This document shows, one piece after another, positions 1 through 6,516 of a stretch of 6,852 nucleotides of DNA. The first letter of the stretch is position 1. Every line of letters begins with the position of its first letter. The notes below the pieces were generated by a model, which was not told the DNA's origin, searched no databases, and saw nothing but the letters and a program-made list of their open reading frames with translations. The stretch comes from Rhodocyclaceae bacterium. GTDB taxonomy: Bacteria > Pseudomonadota > Gammaproteobacteria > Burkholderiales > Rhodocyclaceae. The stretch is from NCBI GenBank assembly GCA_027325905.1, contig DAIEEM010000194.1, positions 1 through 6,852 on the forward strand, written 5' to 3'. Position numbers and translations under genes: made by a program.

Positions 1-1405
1 CAGTGTAGGGATCGCGCGCCTCGATGGTGGTGGCGATGGCCTGAATGGTGTCTTCCAGCGCGCGCTCCAGCTTGCGGGCATCCTCCTCGCGCGCGGCGCG
101 CACGCGCAGCATGGCGATGCCGAAGCCGAGATCGCCGGCCAGCTCCGATAGCAACCCAACCTCCTCGGCGCCGAAGCCGCCGGCCTCGGCGGCATAGATG
201 TTCAAGGTACCGATGACGGTACCGCCGACGCGCAGCGGCAGGGCGATGGCCGAACGATAGCCGAAGCCCAGCGCCTGCTCCCGCCATTCCGTGCGCTCGG
301 CCGCGGCGACGTCCTGCACGACCTGGGTTTCGCCGGTCTGCACCGCCCGGATCGTCGGCCGCGCGGACTCGTTGGCCGCCGTGCCGCCGATCGGCAGACT
401 GCCGACGAAATCGTCGGCGCGTTCGCCGACTTGCGCCACGGAGCGGACGACGCCACCGTCCTCGGCAAAGCCGACCCAGGCCAGGGCGAACTCCCCGACC
501 TCGACGACGACGCGTCACATGTCCTGCAGCAGTCCACTTTCGTCCTCGGCATGAACCAGGGTTTCGTTGCAGCGGCTGAGCGTGCGCAGGAAGCGGTTGC
601 TGCGCCGCAGCGCCTCCTCGCCGCGCTTGCGTTCGCTGATGTCGCGTATGATGCCTATGGCATGCCACCGACCTTTGATCGGCGCCGCCGAAATGGATAG
701 TTCGATGGGGAACTCGGCGCCATTCTTGTTCAAGGCGGAAATTTCAAAAGTCGAACCGATGACGGCGCCCACACCGTCGTTGCGAAAGGCAGGCCAGCCC
801 TTGCGATAAGCGTCGCGGTAGCGCTGCGGCACGACCGTATCGTGCATGTTCCGGCCCAGCAGTTCCTGTTGGCGGTAGCCGAACATGCGCTCGGCGGCGA
901 CATTCCAGTAGGTAACCAGGCCGTCGGCGTCGATGATGACGATGCCGTCCTGCGCCGACTCGGCCATGTTGCGGAAGCGCTCTTCGCTTTCCATCAACGC
1001 CGTCTCTGCTTCTTCGCGCCGGCGGTGCTCGTCGGCATCGAGCAGGGAGCGGTTGACGGCCGGCACCAGCTTGGACAGATGTCCCTTCAGCACGTAGTCG
1101 GCGGCGCCTTGGTGCAGCGTCTCGATGGCGAACTCCTCGCCCATGGCGCCGGAGACGAAGATGAACGGAATCCGCGGCGCCATCTCGCGCGCGATGCCCA
1201 GCGCGGTGAGGCCGTCGAAGGATGGCAGCTTGTAATCGGCAAGGATGACGTCGGGACGGAACTCGGCGAGCGCGGCGACGAAATCGGCGCGGTTGTCGAC
1301 CCGCCGCGATTCGAATACGATGCCCGCCTTGTGCAACTCGCGCTGCGCGAATTCGGCGTCCGCCGGTTCGTCCTCGAGCATGAGGACCTGCAATTTCTTC
1401 ACCAC
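1..1405 (-). CDS. Response regulator: receiver-PAS-GAF-(HD-GYP), interrupted by one in-frame UGA; 3' end outside window
   Basis: This is a probable cytoplasmic response regulator whose output is likely cyclic-di-GMP hydrolysis. Numbering is from the GTG at 1405. A receiver occupies about residues 4-120, with acidic pocket EDE, phospho-acceptor D57 in ILADYKLPSFDG and K107. A PAS domain covers about 139-259 and ends in the usual IIRDISERKR. Codon 297 is UGA. The same frame then continues without another stop through a GAF domain (about 298-436, including LPLRVGGTVIGTLNIYAAE), a charged helical linker, and EDTIQAIATTIEARDPYT at about codons 451-468. That last segment is the characteristic start of an HD-GYP phosphodiesterase domain. 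The HD and GYP catalytic residues lie beyond the left edge, so the enzymatic call is inference. The start is chosen from the Shine-Dalgarno sequence at 1415-1411; tandem GTGs at 1405 and 1402 both fit, while the upstream ATG at 1417 lacks an SD and overlaps it. The gene may instead be a pseudogene truncated after the PAS domain. Confidence 0.8.
478..501 (-). promoter_or_regulatory. Candidate bacterial SECIS-like hairpin after the in-frame UGA
   Basis: On the coding strand, AGGTCGGGG (501-493) pairs with CCCTGGCCT (486-478) over nine consecutive base pairs, two of them G-U, closing a six-base loop AGTTCG (492-487). The loop starts 22 nt after the UGA and has G as its second base followed by U. 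As I recall the bacterial SECIS model, it needs an apical loop roughly 16-37 nt from the UGA with a G in the first two loop positions, and this hairpin fits. The caveat is that the segment encodes conserved EVGxxxLAW in GC-rich DNA, so Cys-containing homologs could form a similar stem by chance. Confidence 0.35.
515..517 (-). other. In-frame UGA codon at a conserved cysteine position of a GAF domain
   Basis: The codons read CTG CAG GAC ATG TGA CGC GTC GTC GTC GAG, giving LLQDM-stop-RVVVEVGEFALAWVG. From general knowledge, relatives of this PAS/GAF family typically read LLQEICRIVVEVGGYRLAWVG, with Cys at the stop position. TGA differs from TGC and TGT by one base. The frame is preserved on both sides, with no indel, and the downstream 171 codons have good domain conservation. 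The following base is C, and UGA-C is known as a readthrough-prone context in bacteria. I see no convincing ribosome binding site and start after it that would make the GAF part a separate intact gene. Confidence 0.85.
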
Positions 1406-1410
1406 CCTAG

Positions 1411-1415
1411 CCTCC
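1411..1415 (-). promoter_or_regulatory. Shine-Dalgarno GGAGG that decides the start of the receiver-PAS-GAF gene
   Basis: GGAGG lies 5 nt before a GTG at 1405 and 8 nt before a second GTG at 1402, both in frame with the receiver. It overlaps the first codons that would follow the ATG at 1417, which has no purine-rich site of its own. The protein therefore most likely begins M(V)KKLQVLMLEDE, as receivers usually do, rather than MEARVVKK. Confidence 0.65.
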
Positions 1416-1423
1416 ATCGGCAG

Positions 1424-1867
1424 TCACGCATTCGGCAGCTTGTTGACCAGTAGCCAATACAGCCCGAGTTCGCCGACCACCTTGGCAAACTCGTCGAACT
1501 CCACCGGCTTGCTGATGTAGCTATTGACGCCGAGCTTGTAGCACTCCTCGAGGTCGACTTCCTCCTTCGAGGACGTCAGCACCACCACCGGAATCCGTTT
1601 CGTCCGCTCATCCCCCTTAAGGCGGCGCAACACCTCGATGCCGCTGACCTTGGGCAGCCGCAAATCCAGCAGCACCACCTTGGGCCGATTTTCCGCGTTG
1701 CGCCCCGCATAGGCTCCCGTGGCGAAGACGAATTCGAGCGCCTCGGCGCCGTACTTCACCCATACCAGGTGATTGGCGAAGCCGCGCTTGCGCAAGGCGC
1801 GGATCGCCAGCTCGGCATCTGCCTCGGTGTCTTCGATCATCAGAATTTCGACGATATTGTTTTCCAT
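1424..1867 (-). CDS. Single-domain response regulator (Rcp1-type receiver)
   Basis: This 147-residue protein is a complete CheY-like receiver with no output domain. The acidic pair is E12/D13 in [13 protein letters not shown], the phospho-acceptor is D68 in [13 protein letters not shown], the switch Thr is T98 in [10 protein letters not shown], and the conserved Lys is K120 in SYISKPVEF. The long loop between beta-2 and alpha-2 and the DLRLPKxxG form are typical of the Rcp1 subfamily, which partners phytochrome-like kinases of the kind encoded just upstream. It probably shuttles phosphoryl groups or binds a target protein. The start ATG at 1867 lies one base after the stop of the PocR kinase (TGA C ATG), with GGGAG at 1878-1874 six bases upstream, so translation is likely coupled. 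An upstream ATG in the same frame at 1915 would overlap the kinase and add residues outside the fold. Confidence 0.93.
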   Translation of the reverse strand: MENNIVEILMIEDTEADAELAIRALRKRGFANHLVWVKYGAEALEFVFATGAYAGRNAENRPKVVLLDLRLPKVSGIEVLRRLKGDERTKRIPVVVLTSSKEEVDLEECYKLGVNSYISKPVEFDEFAKVVGELGLYWLLVNKLPNA

Positions 1868-1868
1868 G

Positions 1869-3179
1869 TCACACTCCCTTTCGCGGCAGGGCGAAATGGA
1901 AGGTGGCACCGCCACCGACCCTGCCCTCCGCCCAAACCCGACCGCCGTGTCGATCGACGATACGCTTGACGATGGCCAAGCCGATGGCGGAACCTTCGAA
2001 CTGCCCCGTCGGATGTACGCGCTCGAACACCTTGAACAGCTTGTCGACGTAGGTCATGTCGAAGCCTAGCCCATTATCCTTTACGTAATAAGCATTCTCC
2101 TCCACTTCGGCCGCGCCGCCTACTTCGATCACGGCCTCGCGTTCCGCCGGCGAGAACTTGACGGCGTTCGCCAGCAAATTCTGCATCACCAGCCGGAGCA
2201 TTTCTTGGTCGCCCCAGGCCGGCGGCAGGGCGCCGACCTCCAGGCGCAGGCGGCGCGCCGGAGCGCCGCCGCGCACCTCGGCAAATACCGTGCGTGCCAG
2301 TTGGGCGATATCGACGCGGCTGCATTCCATTTTGCGCTTGCCCATGCGCAGGAAGCGCAGGATGTCGTCGATCAGCCGGCCCATGCGCTGGGCATTGTCG
2401 CGCACCACGCCGAGCAGGCGCTTGCCCTCGGCGTCGAGCCGGGCGTCGTGCTCGTCGACCAGTATCTTGGCGAAGCCATCGATGGCGCGCAGCGGCGTGC
2501 GCAAGTCGTGCGATATCGAATAGGAAAATTCCTCGAGCTCCTTGTTGGCCGCTTCCAGTTGCCGCGTGCGCGCTTCCAGGCCGCGGTTGGCTGCCTCCAG
2601 GTCGCGCTCCGCGGTAAGTTGGCGCAGGCGGTCCATGCCGTTGGCCGCCAGCGTCTGAGCCAACTGCGCATAGACGCCGGTGATGGCTTCGATGCGCTCC
2701 TGCGGGACGATCGGCACCCTGGCCACCGCGTCGAGATAGGCGCCTTCGTCGAAGCCGAATTCGCCGGCCTGGCGGCGAAAGAACTCCAAGTCCGGCGGCG
2801 CGACGAAGAACTGGCCGGTGAAGATGTTGGCCATGTGCCGGCCGCCGACGATGATCGGCGAGGCGGTGTCGACGAGGCCGTTCAGGCAGCGGTAGGCGGC
2901 GAAATGCTCGCCGCGCGTCATGCTGCCGGCCAGCGACGTGTCGCTCTCGACGCAGCGCTTGCGCGTCGCCGGGTTGACGCGATGGAAGCGGGTGCACAGA
3001 TCCTGCCAGCCCGCATGCGCGATCACCACGCCGTCGAGGTCGATGATCGCGTTGGCGATGCCGATGAGCTTGTGGACGCTATCCATCAAGGCCTGCAGGC
3101 CGGGCACGTCCACCAGATCGGCGAAGCGGATGCCTGCCGGCAGTTCGCCTGGGTCGCCGCCGCGCTTCGGAGTATCCAT
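1869..3179 (-). CDS. PocR-domain sensor histidine kinase
   Basis: This 436-residue sensor kinase has no evident membrane segment, so it is likely cytoplasmic. A PocR ligand-binding domain spans about residues 18-180. It begins [20 protein letters not shown] and contains [22 protein letters not shown] and [17 protein letters not shown], with Cys at 62, 76 and 98. PocR domains are thought to bind small hydrocarbon derivatives or related ligands; the ligand here is unknown. A short coiled coil (about 183-215) leads to HisKA with H224 in [19 protein letters not shown]. The HATPase follows, with N338 ([10 protein letters not shown]), G1 box DNGLGFD at 368-374 and a G2-like box GSAIGLAIV. The gene lies 8 nt after the preceding kinase. 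GAGG, partly overlapping that gene's TGA, serves as the ribosome binding site. The frame stays open far upstream of the chosen ATG, but that region does not resemble a protein family and overlaps the other kinase. Confidence 0.92.
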   Translation of the reverse strand: MDTPKRGGDPGELPAGIRFADLVDVPGLQALMDSVHKLIGIANAIIDLDGVVIAHAGWQDLCTRFHRVNPATRKRCVESDTSLAGSMTRGEHFAAYRCLNGLVDTASPIIVGGRHMANIFTGQFFVAPPDLEFFRRQAGEFGFDEGAYLDAVARVPIVPQERIEAITGVYAQLAQTLAANGMDRLRQLTAERDLEAANRGLEARTRQLEAANKELEEFSYSISHDLRTPLRAIDGFAKILVDEHDARLDAEGKRLLGVVRDNAQRMGRLIDDILRFLRMGKRKMECSRVDIAQLARTVFAEVRGGAPARRLRLEVGALPPAWGDQEMLRLVMQNLLANAVKFSPAEREAVIEVGGAAEVEENAYYVKDNGLGFDMTYVDKLFKVFERVHPTGQFEGSAIGLAIVKRIVDRHGGRVWAEGRVGGGATFHFALPRKGV

Positions 3180-3187
3180 CGTTTGCC

Positions 3188-4369
3188 TCAGCCGCGGGGG
3201 AGGAAAAAATGGAACACCGCGCCCTGGCCTTCCTTGCCTTCGGCCCAGACCCGGCCGCCGTGCCGCGTGACGATGCGCTTGACGATCGCCAAGCCGATGC
3301 CGGTGCCCTCGAAATCCTTCTGCGCGTGCAGGCGCTCGAAGACGCCGAACAGTCTGCCGACGTAAGCCATGTCGAAACCGACGCCGTTGTCCTTCACGTA
3401 GTAGACGCCGCCCTCCGCCGTCACGGAGCCGCCGACCTCGATCACCGCCTCGGCGCGCGAGCGCGTGAACTTGACGGCGTTCGACAACAGGTTCGTCAGC
3501 ACCTGGCGCAGCATGTCGCGATCGCCCCGCGCCGGCGGCAACGCCGCGATCTCGAAGCGCAGAGCGCGTCCGGCCGCCGCCTGCAGCTCGGCGGCGACTT
3601 CGCGCGCCAGGGCGGTCACGTCGATCGTCATGGCCGCCATCTCGCGGCGCGCCATGCGCGAGAAACTCAGCATGTCGTCGATTAGCTGATCCATGCGCAC
3701 GGTGTTGGCACACACCTGGTTCAGCAGGCGCTTGCCCTCGTCGTCGAGCATGGGAGCGTAATCCTCGAGCAGGATGTGCGAGAAGCCGTCTATGGCCCGC
3801 AGCGGTGCGCGCAGGTCGTGCGACACCGAATAGGAGAACGCCTCCAGTTCGCGGTTGGCCTGCTGCAGCGCCTCGGTGCGGTCCTTGATGCGCTGGCACA
3901 GCGTGATGGCCGTCGCCAGGCGCGACATGATCGGCAGAAAAAGCTCCGTCAGCGGCAGCGGCGAATTGGGCGGCGCTGGGCTCAGCAGCAAGGCGGCGCC
4001 GAAATCGCCTATCGGCAGGCGCAGGCAGAAGCGATAGGGCTTGCGCGCCGGGAAGACCGCCAGCAGTTCGGGCATTTCCGCCATCGCCGGCGTCGTGTCG
4101 GCAAGCGCGGCCGGCAGCCGCAGGATCTCGCCCTTGCGCTTGACGAGGGCGTAATTGCCGACGGCCGTTTCCAGGCACACATCCTTCCAGCCCAACTCGG
4201 CGGTGTCCGGCAGCGACGAGTAGACAAGCCCGGCCGGAAAGCCGGTGTGATAGAGAAAGCGCTGCAACGTCCGTGTCAACAGCGTATCGACCGTCACCTC
4301 GCTGCCGATGGTGAGGGCGAGGTCGTAGAGTACCGACAGGGCCTGGACGCTGTTTATGGCCGCGACCAT
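3188..4369 (-). CDS. Sensor histidine kinase with GAF-like N-terminus (phytochrome-type kinase module), possible NosP-associated kinase
   Basis: This 393-residue soluble kinase has an N-terminal region (about residues 1-150) that looks like a divergent GAF-type sensor (LSVLYDLALTIGSEVTVDTLL at its start, RFCLRLPIGDFGAALLLS near its end). I cannot assign it firmly. A short helical linker (about 155-178) precedes HisKA, with H184 in [19 protein letters not shown]. The ATPase has N297 (TNLLSNAVKF), the G1 box DNGVGFD at 327-333 and a canonical G2 box GTGIGLAIV. The start ATG at 4369 overlaps the end of the FIST gene by 16 nt, with no strong SD, which suggests termination-reinitiation coupling. 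Because a FIST gene lies directly upstream, this kinase is the likely partner of the FIST sensor. Its kinase half is clearly paralogous to that of the next gene. Confidence 0.9.
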   Translation of the reverse strand: MVAAINSVQALSVLYDLALTIGSEVTVDTLLTRTLQRFLYHTGFPAGLVYSSLPDTAELGWKDVCLETAVGNYALVKRKGEILRLPAALADTTPAMAEMPELLAVFPARKPYRFCLRLPIGDFGAALLLSPAPPNSPLPLTELFLPIMSRLATAITLCQRIKDRTEALQQANRELEAFSYSVSHDLRAPLRAIDGFSHILLEDYAPMLDDEGKRLLNQVCANTVRMDQLIDDMLSFSRMARREMAAMTIDVTALAREVAAELQAAAGRALRFEIAALPPARGDRDMLRQVLTNLLSNAVKFTRSRAEAVIEVGGSVTAEGGVYYVKDNGVGFDMAYVGRLFGVFERLHAQKDFEGTGIGLAIVKRIVTRHGGRVWAEGKEGQGAVFHFFLPRG

Positions 4370-5496
4370 GGCACGCCGACGAGGGTGGCATTGTGGAACA
4401 GCGGATAGCCGTCGCTGCGGGCGCCGCCGATCTCGCCGAGGGACAATGCCCCGGCCACCTGCTGCGCCGCCGTTTCGCGCGCCACTGCCGCGAGTTCGTC
4501 GCCGAGGCCGGCGCCGATGTGGAGGCGGCGCCCGGCACAATAGAACAACAGCAAATCGCCGCCCGCAAGCAGTGCGCCCTGCTCCGCAAGGTCGCGCGCC
4601 AGCGCCGCCGCGGCCTTGCCGGAACCGGCGCGGGCATCGAGCAGGGTCAGCATCGAATTGGGCTGGATCTCGCCAACGCAAATGATTTCGCCCTTTGCGC
4701 CGAGCGCGACGGGAATCCGCACCAGTACTTCGCCGTCGGCACGCAAGATGCCGAACGGAAAATGCACGGCATGGCTGTAGAAGTTTTCGCGGTCGATGGC
4801 GACTCCGTACTGCGTCTGCATGATCTCGCGATAGACATCGAGCGCCGGCCGCCAGTCGATCTGGACGATGCTGTTGCCGGTAGCCGAGGTGGCGGTGATC
4901 GCCTGGGCCGGGACGGCGTAGCCGTGCTCGAGACAGGCGCCCGGGTGCCCCGGCAGCAACTGCAGCAGCACGGCATCGGCGATGAAGCGCTCGCTGTCGA
5001 ACAGGCAGGGTTCTGAAACGAAGCGCTCGTTGCCGGCATTGACGCCGAAATACCGCACTCGGTCGGCAAGGCTCAAATACCAGCCGTCGAGGTGGGTCGC
5101 GATGTTCGGCACCAGGGCATCGAAAATGCAGAACAATGCCGCATTCGCGTCATCGGCGATATTGCCCTCGACACAGTCGACCGTCTCGCCGCAAACGCGC
5201 GCGACGGCGTCCGCCGTGCCGACCTTCTCGATCAGCAGCGGCGGCGGCGACGCCGTCACGCGCAGCAAGACCGCGCCGCCATCCCATAACGCGCCGTCGT
5301 GGATCAGTTGCGGAAACAGCGCACCGCCCAGCGCCACCCCGGCCTGGCGGCACACCGCCTGCAATTCGCCGACCTTGCCCTTCTCGGACTCCGGCAACAA
5401 AGCCAGCAGATGGAATGCTTCGCCCGCGCCGCGCCACGTTTCGAGAACGGCGGCGACGCCCTGCGGCGTCACCTCGTCCAACATGACCATCGCCAT
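4354..5496 (-). CDS. FIST-domain sensory protein (NosP-like candidate)
   Basis: This 380-residue soluble protein has a FIST N region (about 25-215, including ALGGALFPQLIHDGALWDGG) and a FIST_C region (about 217-375). The latter ends with the family-typical GALSLGEIGGARSDGYPLF followed by HNATLVG. FIST proteins are ligand sensors that usually sit beside kinases or cyclic-di-GMP enzymes. One branch, NosP, binds heme and senses nitric oxide through a co-transcribed kinase. Several His residues are present, for example H135, H191, H242 and H245, but I cannot say which, if any, would bind heme. The first of two nearby ATGs is chosen because GGGGAGAG lies about 6 nt before it. It is the first gene of the five-gene signalling cluster and follows a 111-bp gap. 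The FIST assignment is secure; the nitric-oxide role is inference. Confidence 0.88.
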   Translation of the reverse strand: MAMVMLDEVTPQGVAAVLETWRGAGEAFHLLALLPESEKGKVGELQAVCRQAGVALGGALFPQLIHDGALWDGGAVLLRVTASPPPLLIEKVGTADAVARVCGETVDCVEGNIADDANAALFCIFDALVPNIATHLDGWYLSLADRVRYFGVNAGNERFVSEPCLFDSERFIADAVLLQLLPGHPGACLEHGYAVPAQAITATSATGNSIVQIDWRPALDVYREIMQTQYGVAIDRENFYSHAVHFPFGILRADGEVLVRIPVALGAKGEIICVGEIQPNSMLTLLDARAGSGKAAAALARDLAEQGALLAGGDLLLFYCAGRRLHIGAGLGDELAAVARETAAQQVAGALSLGEIGGARSDGYPLFHNATLVGVPWSRP

Positions 5497-5607
5497 TTGA
5501 GCTCTCCCCTCAACGCTGATCGGTCGCTTGGCAGCCGTGTCGCGCCGCTCAAGAACACACGGTAAGCATAGTCCCGATTGGCAGCGGCGTTTTGACCCGC
5601 CTCAATA
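5497..5607 (-). promoter_or_regulatory. Intergenic region, probable promoter region of the FIST-kinase operon
   Basis: This is the only sizeable non-coding gap in the window. It holds a good Shine-Dalgarno sequence (AGGGGAGAGC at 5510-5501). A possible but weak -10 hexamer, TATGCT, lies near 5569-5564 and has no recognisable -35 partner. A 13-nt imperfect repeat occurs twice in the gap, 50 bp apart. I see no sigma-54 (GG-N10-GC) element and no strong intrinsic terminator for the upstream nucleotidase gene. Read-through transcription from upstream therefore remains possible. Confidence 0.4.
5525..5587. repeat. Imperfect direct repeat pair, 13 nt, 50 bp apart
   Basis: On the plus strand CGCTTGGCAGCCG (5525-5537) and CGATTGGCAGCGG (5575-5587) match at 11 of 13 positions, with start points exactly 50 bp apart. 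Both lie upstream of the FIST start codon. They could be operator half-sites for a dimeric regulator binding on one face of the DNA, or chance similarity in a GC-rich region. Confidence 0.35.
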
Positions 5608-6507
5608 CTAGGAATTGGCGACGCCGCTGACGACGTGGCCGGTGGGGCCGGCCCGCGCGCCGGATTCGCAGTGCGCCGGCTGGTCGTCGAAGAAGAAATC
5701 GGGCTGGAATTCCTTGAGAAATGGCCCCTTCTCCAGGCCGCCGAGGAACAGGGCCTCGTCCACCGCGATGTTCCAGTCCATCAGCGCGCGCACCGCGCGT
5801 TCGTGGGCCGGAGCGCTGCGCGCCGTGACCAGCGCCGTGCGGATGCGCATCGGTGCCGTCGTGCCCGCCGCCTGCAGGCGATGCAGCGCCGCCAGCAGCG
5901 GCTTGAAGGGGCCGTCGGGCAGCGGCCGGCGCGCATGGGAAACCTCATGCGCCTGGAAAGCCGGCAGGCCTTCGGCCTGGTAGATGCGCTCGGCCTCGTC
6001 GGAAAACAGCACGGCGTCGCCGTCGAAGGCGATGCGCACTTCCTGCGGATGGCGATCGGCGTCGACGAAGGACTGCGGATAGACGCGCGCCGCCGGCACG
6101 CCCGCTTCCAGCGCGCCGCGCACGTCGCCCTCGAAGGCGGAAAGGAAGAGATGCGCGCCGAGCGGCGCCAGATAGTGGTAGGGAGGACGGCCGCGCGTGA
6201 ACACCCCGCGCTCCAGCGACAGCCCCGCGGCTTCGGCAGAGCGGAACACGCGCAGGCCCGAGACCGGATCGTTGCGCGACAGAATCACCACCTCGACGCG
6301 ATGCTCGCCGTCGGCGTTGAAGGCCAGCAGCTTCTTCACCAGCGGAAAGGCGACGCCGCGCGGCGCCGGCTGCTCCATGCGTTCCAGTTGTAGCGCCATG
6401 TAGGCCGAGTCGTCGCGGTCCTCGAAGACGCGGTTCTCCTCCTCGAAATCGAAGAGGGCGCGCGACGAGAGCGCGACGACGAATTTTCCTTCGAGGCTGA
6501 CGGGCAT
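5608..6507 (-). CDS. 5'-nucleotidase (cytosolic, PF06189 / NT5C1-like)
   Basis: This is a 299-residue cytosolic enzyme, close to the usual length for this family, predicted to dephosphorylate nucleoside 5'-monophosphates. Family landmarks are visible in order: VVALSSRALFDFEEENRVFE (about 10-29), VVILSRNDPVSGLRV (73-87), the HAD-like acidic motif AFDGDAVLFSDEAERIY (160-176, with D162 and D164 as likely catalytic residues), FFFDDQP (271-277) and the C-terminal HVVSGVAN. There is no signal peptide. The start ATG has only a weak purine-rich stretch (GAGAAG) upstream and follows the helicase-nuclease gene by 9 nt, so the two are probably co-transcribed. The link may reflect nucleotide salvage after DNA degradation, which is speculative. 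Substrate preference cannot be read from the sequence. Confidence 0.92.
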   Translation of the reverse strand: MPVSLEGKFVVALSSRALFDFEEENRVFEDRDDSAYMALQLERMEQPAPRGVAFPLVKKLLAFNADGEHRVEVVILSRNDPVSGLRVFRSAEAAGLSLERGVFTRGRPPYHYLAPLGAHLFLSAFEGDVRGALEAGVPAARVYPQSFVDADRHPQEVRIAFDGDAVLFSDEAERIYQAEGLPAFQAHEVSHARRPLPDGPFKPLLAALHRLQAAGTTAPMRIRTALVTARSAPAHERAVRALMDWNIAVDEALFLGGLEKGPFLKEFQPDFFFDDQPAHCESGARAGPTGHVVSGVANS

Positions 6508-6516
6508 GGCGTCTTC

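Noticed and set aside
1..514. GAF-(HD-GYP) segment as a separate downstream gene
   Set aside because: No convincing start codon with ribosome binding site exists just after the UGA. The first in-frame GTG is 26 codons inside the GAF domain, and the frame is exactly continuous with the upstream part.
842..1453. Plus-strand reading frame opposite the receiver-PAS gene
   Set aside because: It mirrors codon-position GC bias of the minus-strand gene, with no ribosome binding site or recognisable domain.
2205..3365. Long plus-strand reading frame opposite the PocR kinase
   Set aside because: It is antisense to a strongly conserved kinase gene, has shadow-type composition, and resembles no known family.
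3180..4637. Upstream extension of the PocR kinase frame into a protein of more than 900 residues
   Set aside because: The frame lacks stops because of high GC content, but the extra sequence is Arg/Ala/Gly-rich without family resemblance and overlaps the other kinase in a different frame. An ATG with a suitable ribosome binding site stands at 3179.
4370..4681. N-terminal extension of the FIST-adjacent kinase upstream of 4369
   Set aside because: The extension is low-complexity Arg-rich sequence lying entirely over the conserved FIST_C coding region in another frame.
5497..5607. Intrinsic terminator after the nucleotidase gene
   Set aside because: The only hairpin seen is GGCG/CGCC with an 8-nt loop and no following T-run on the minus strand, which is too weak to call.
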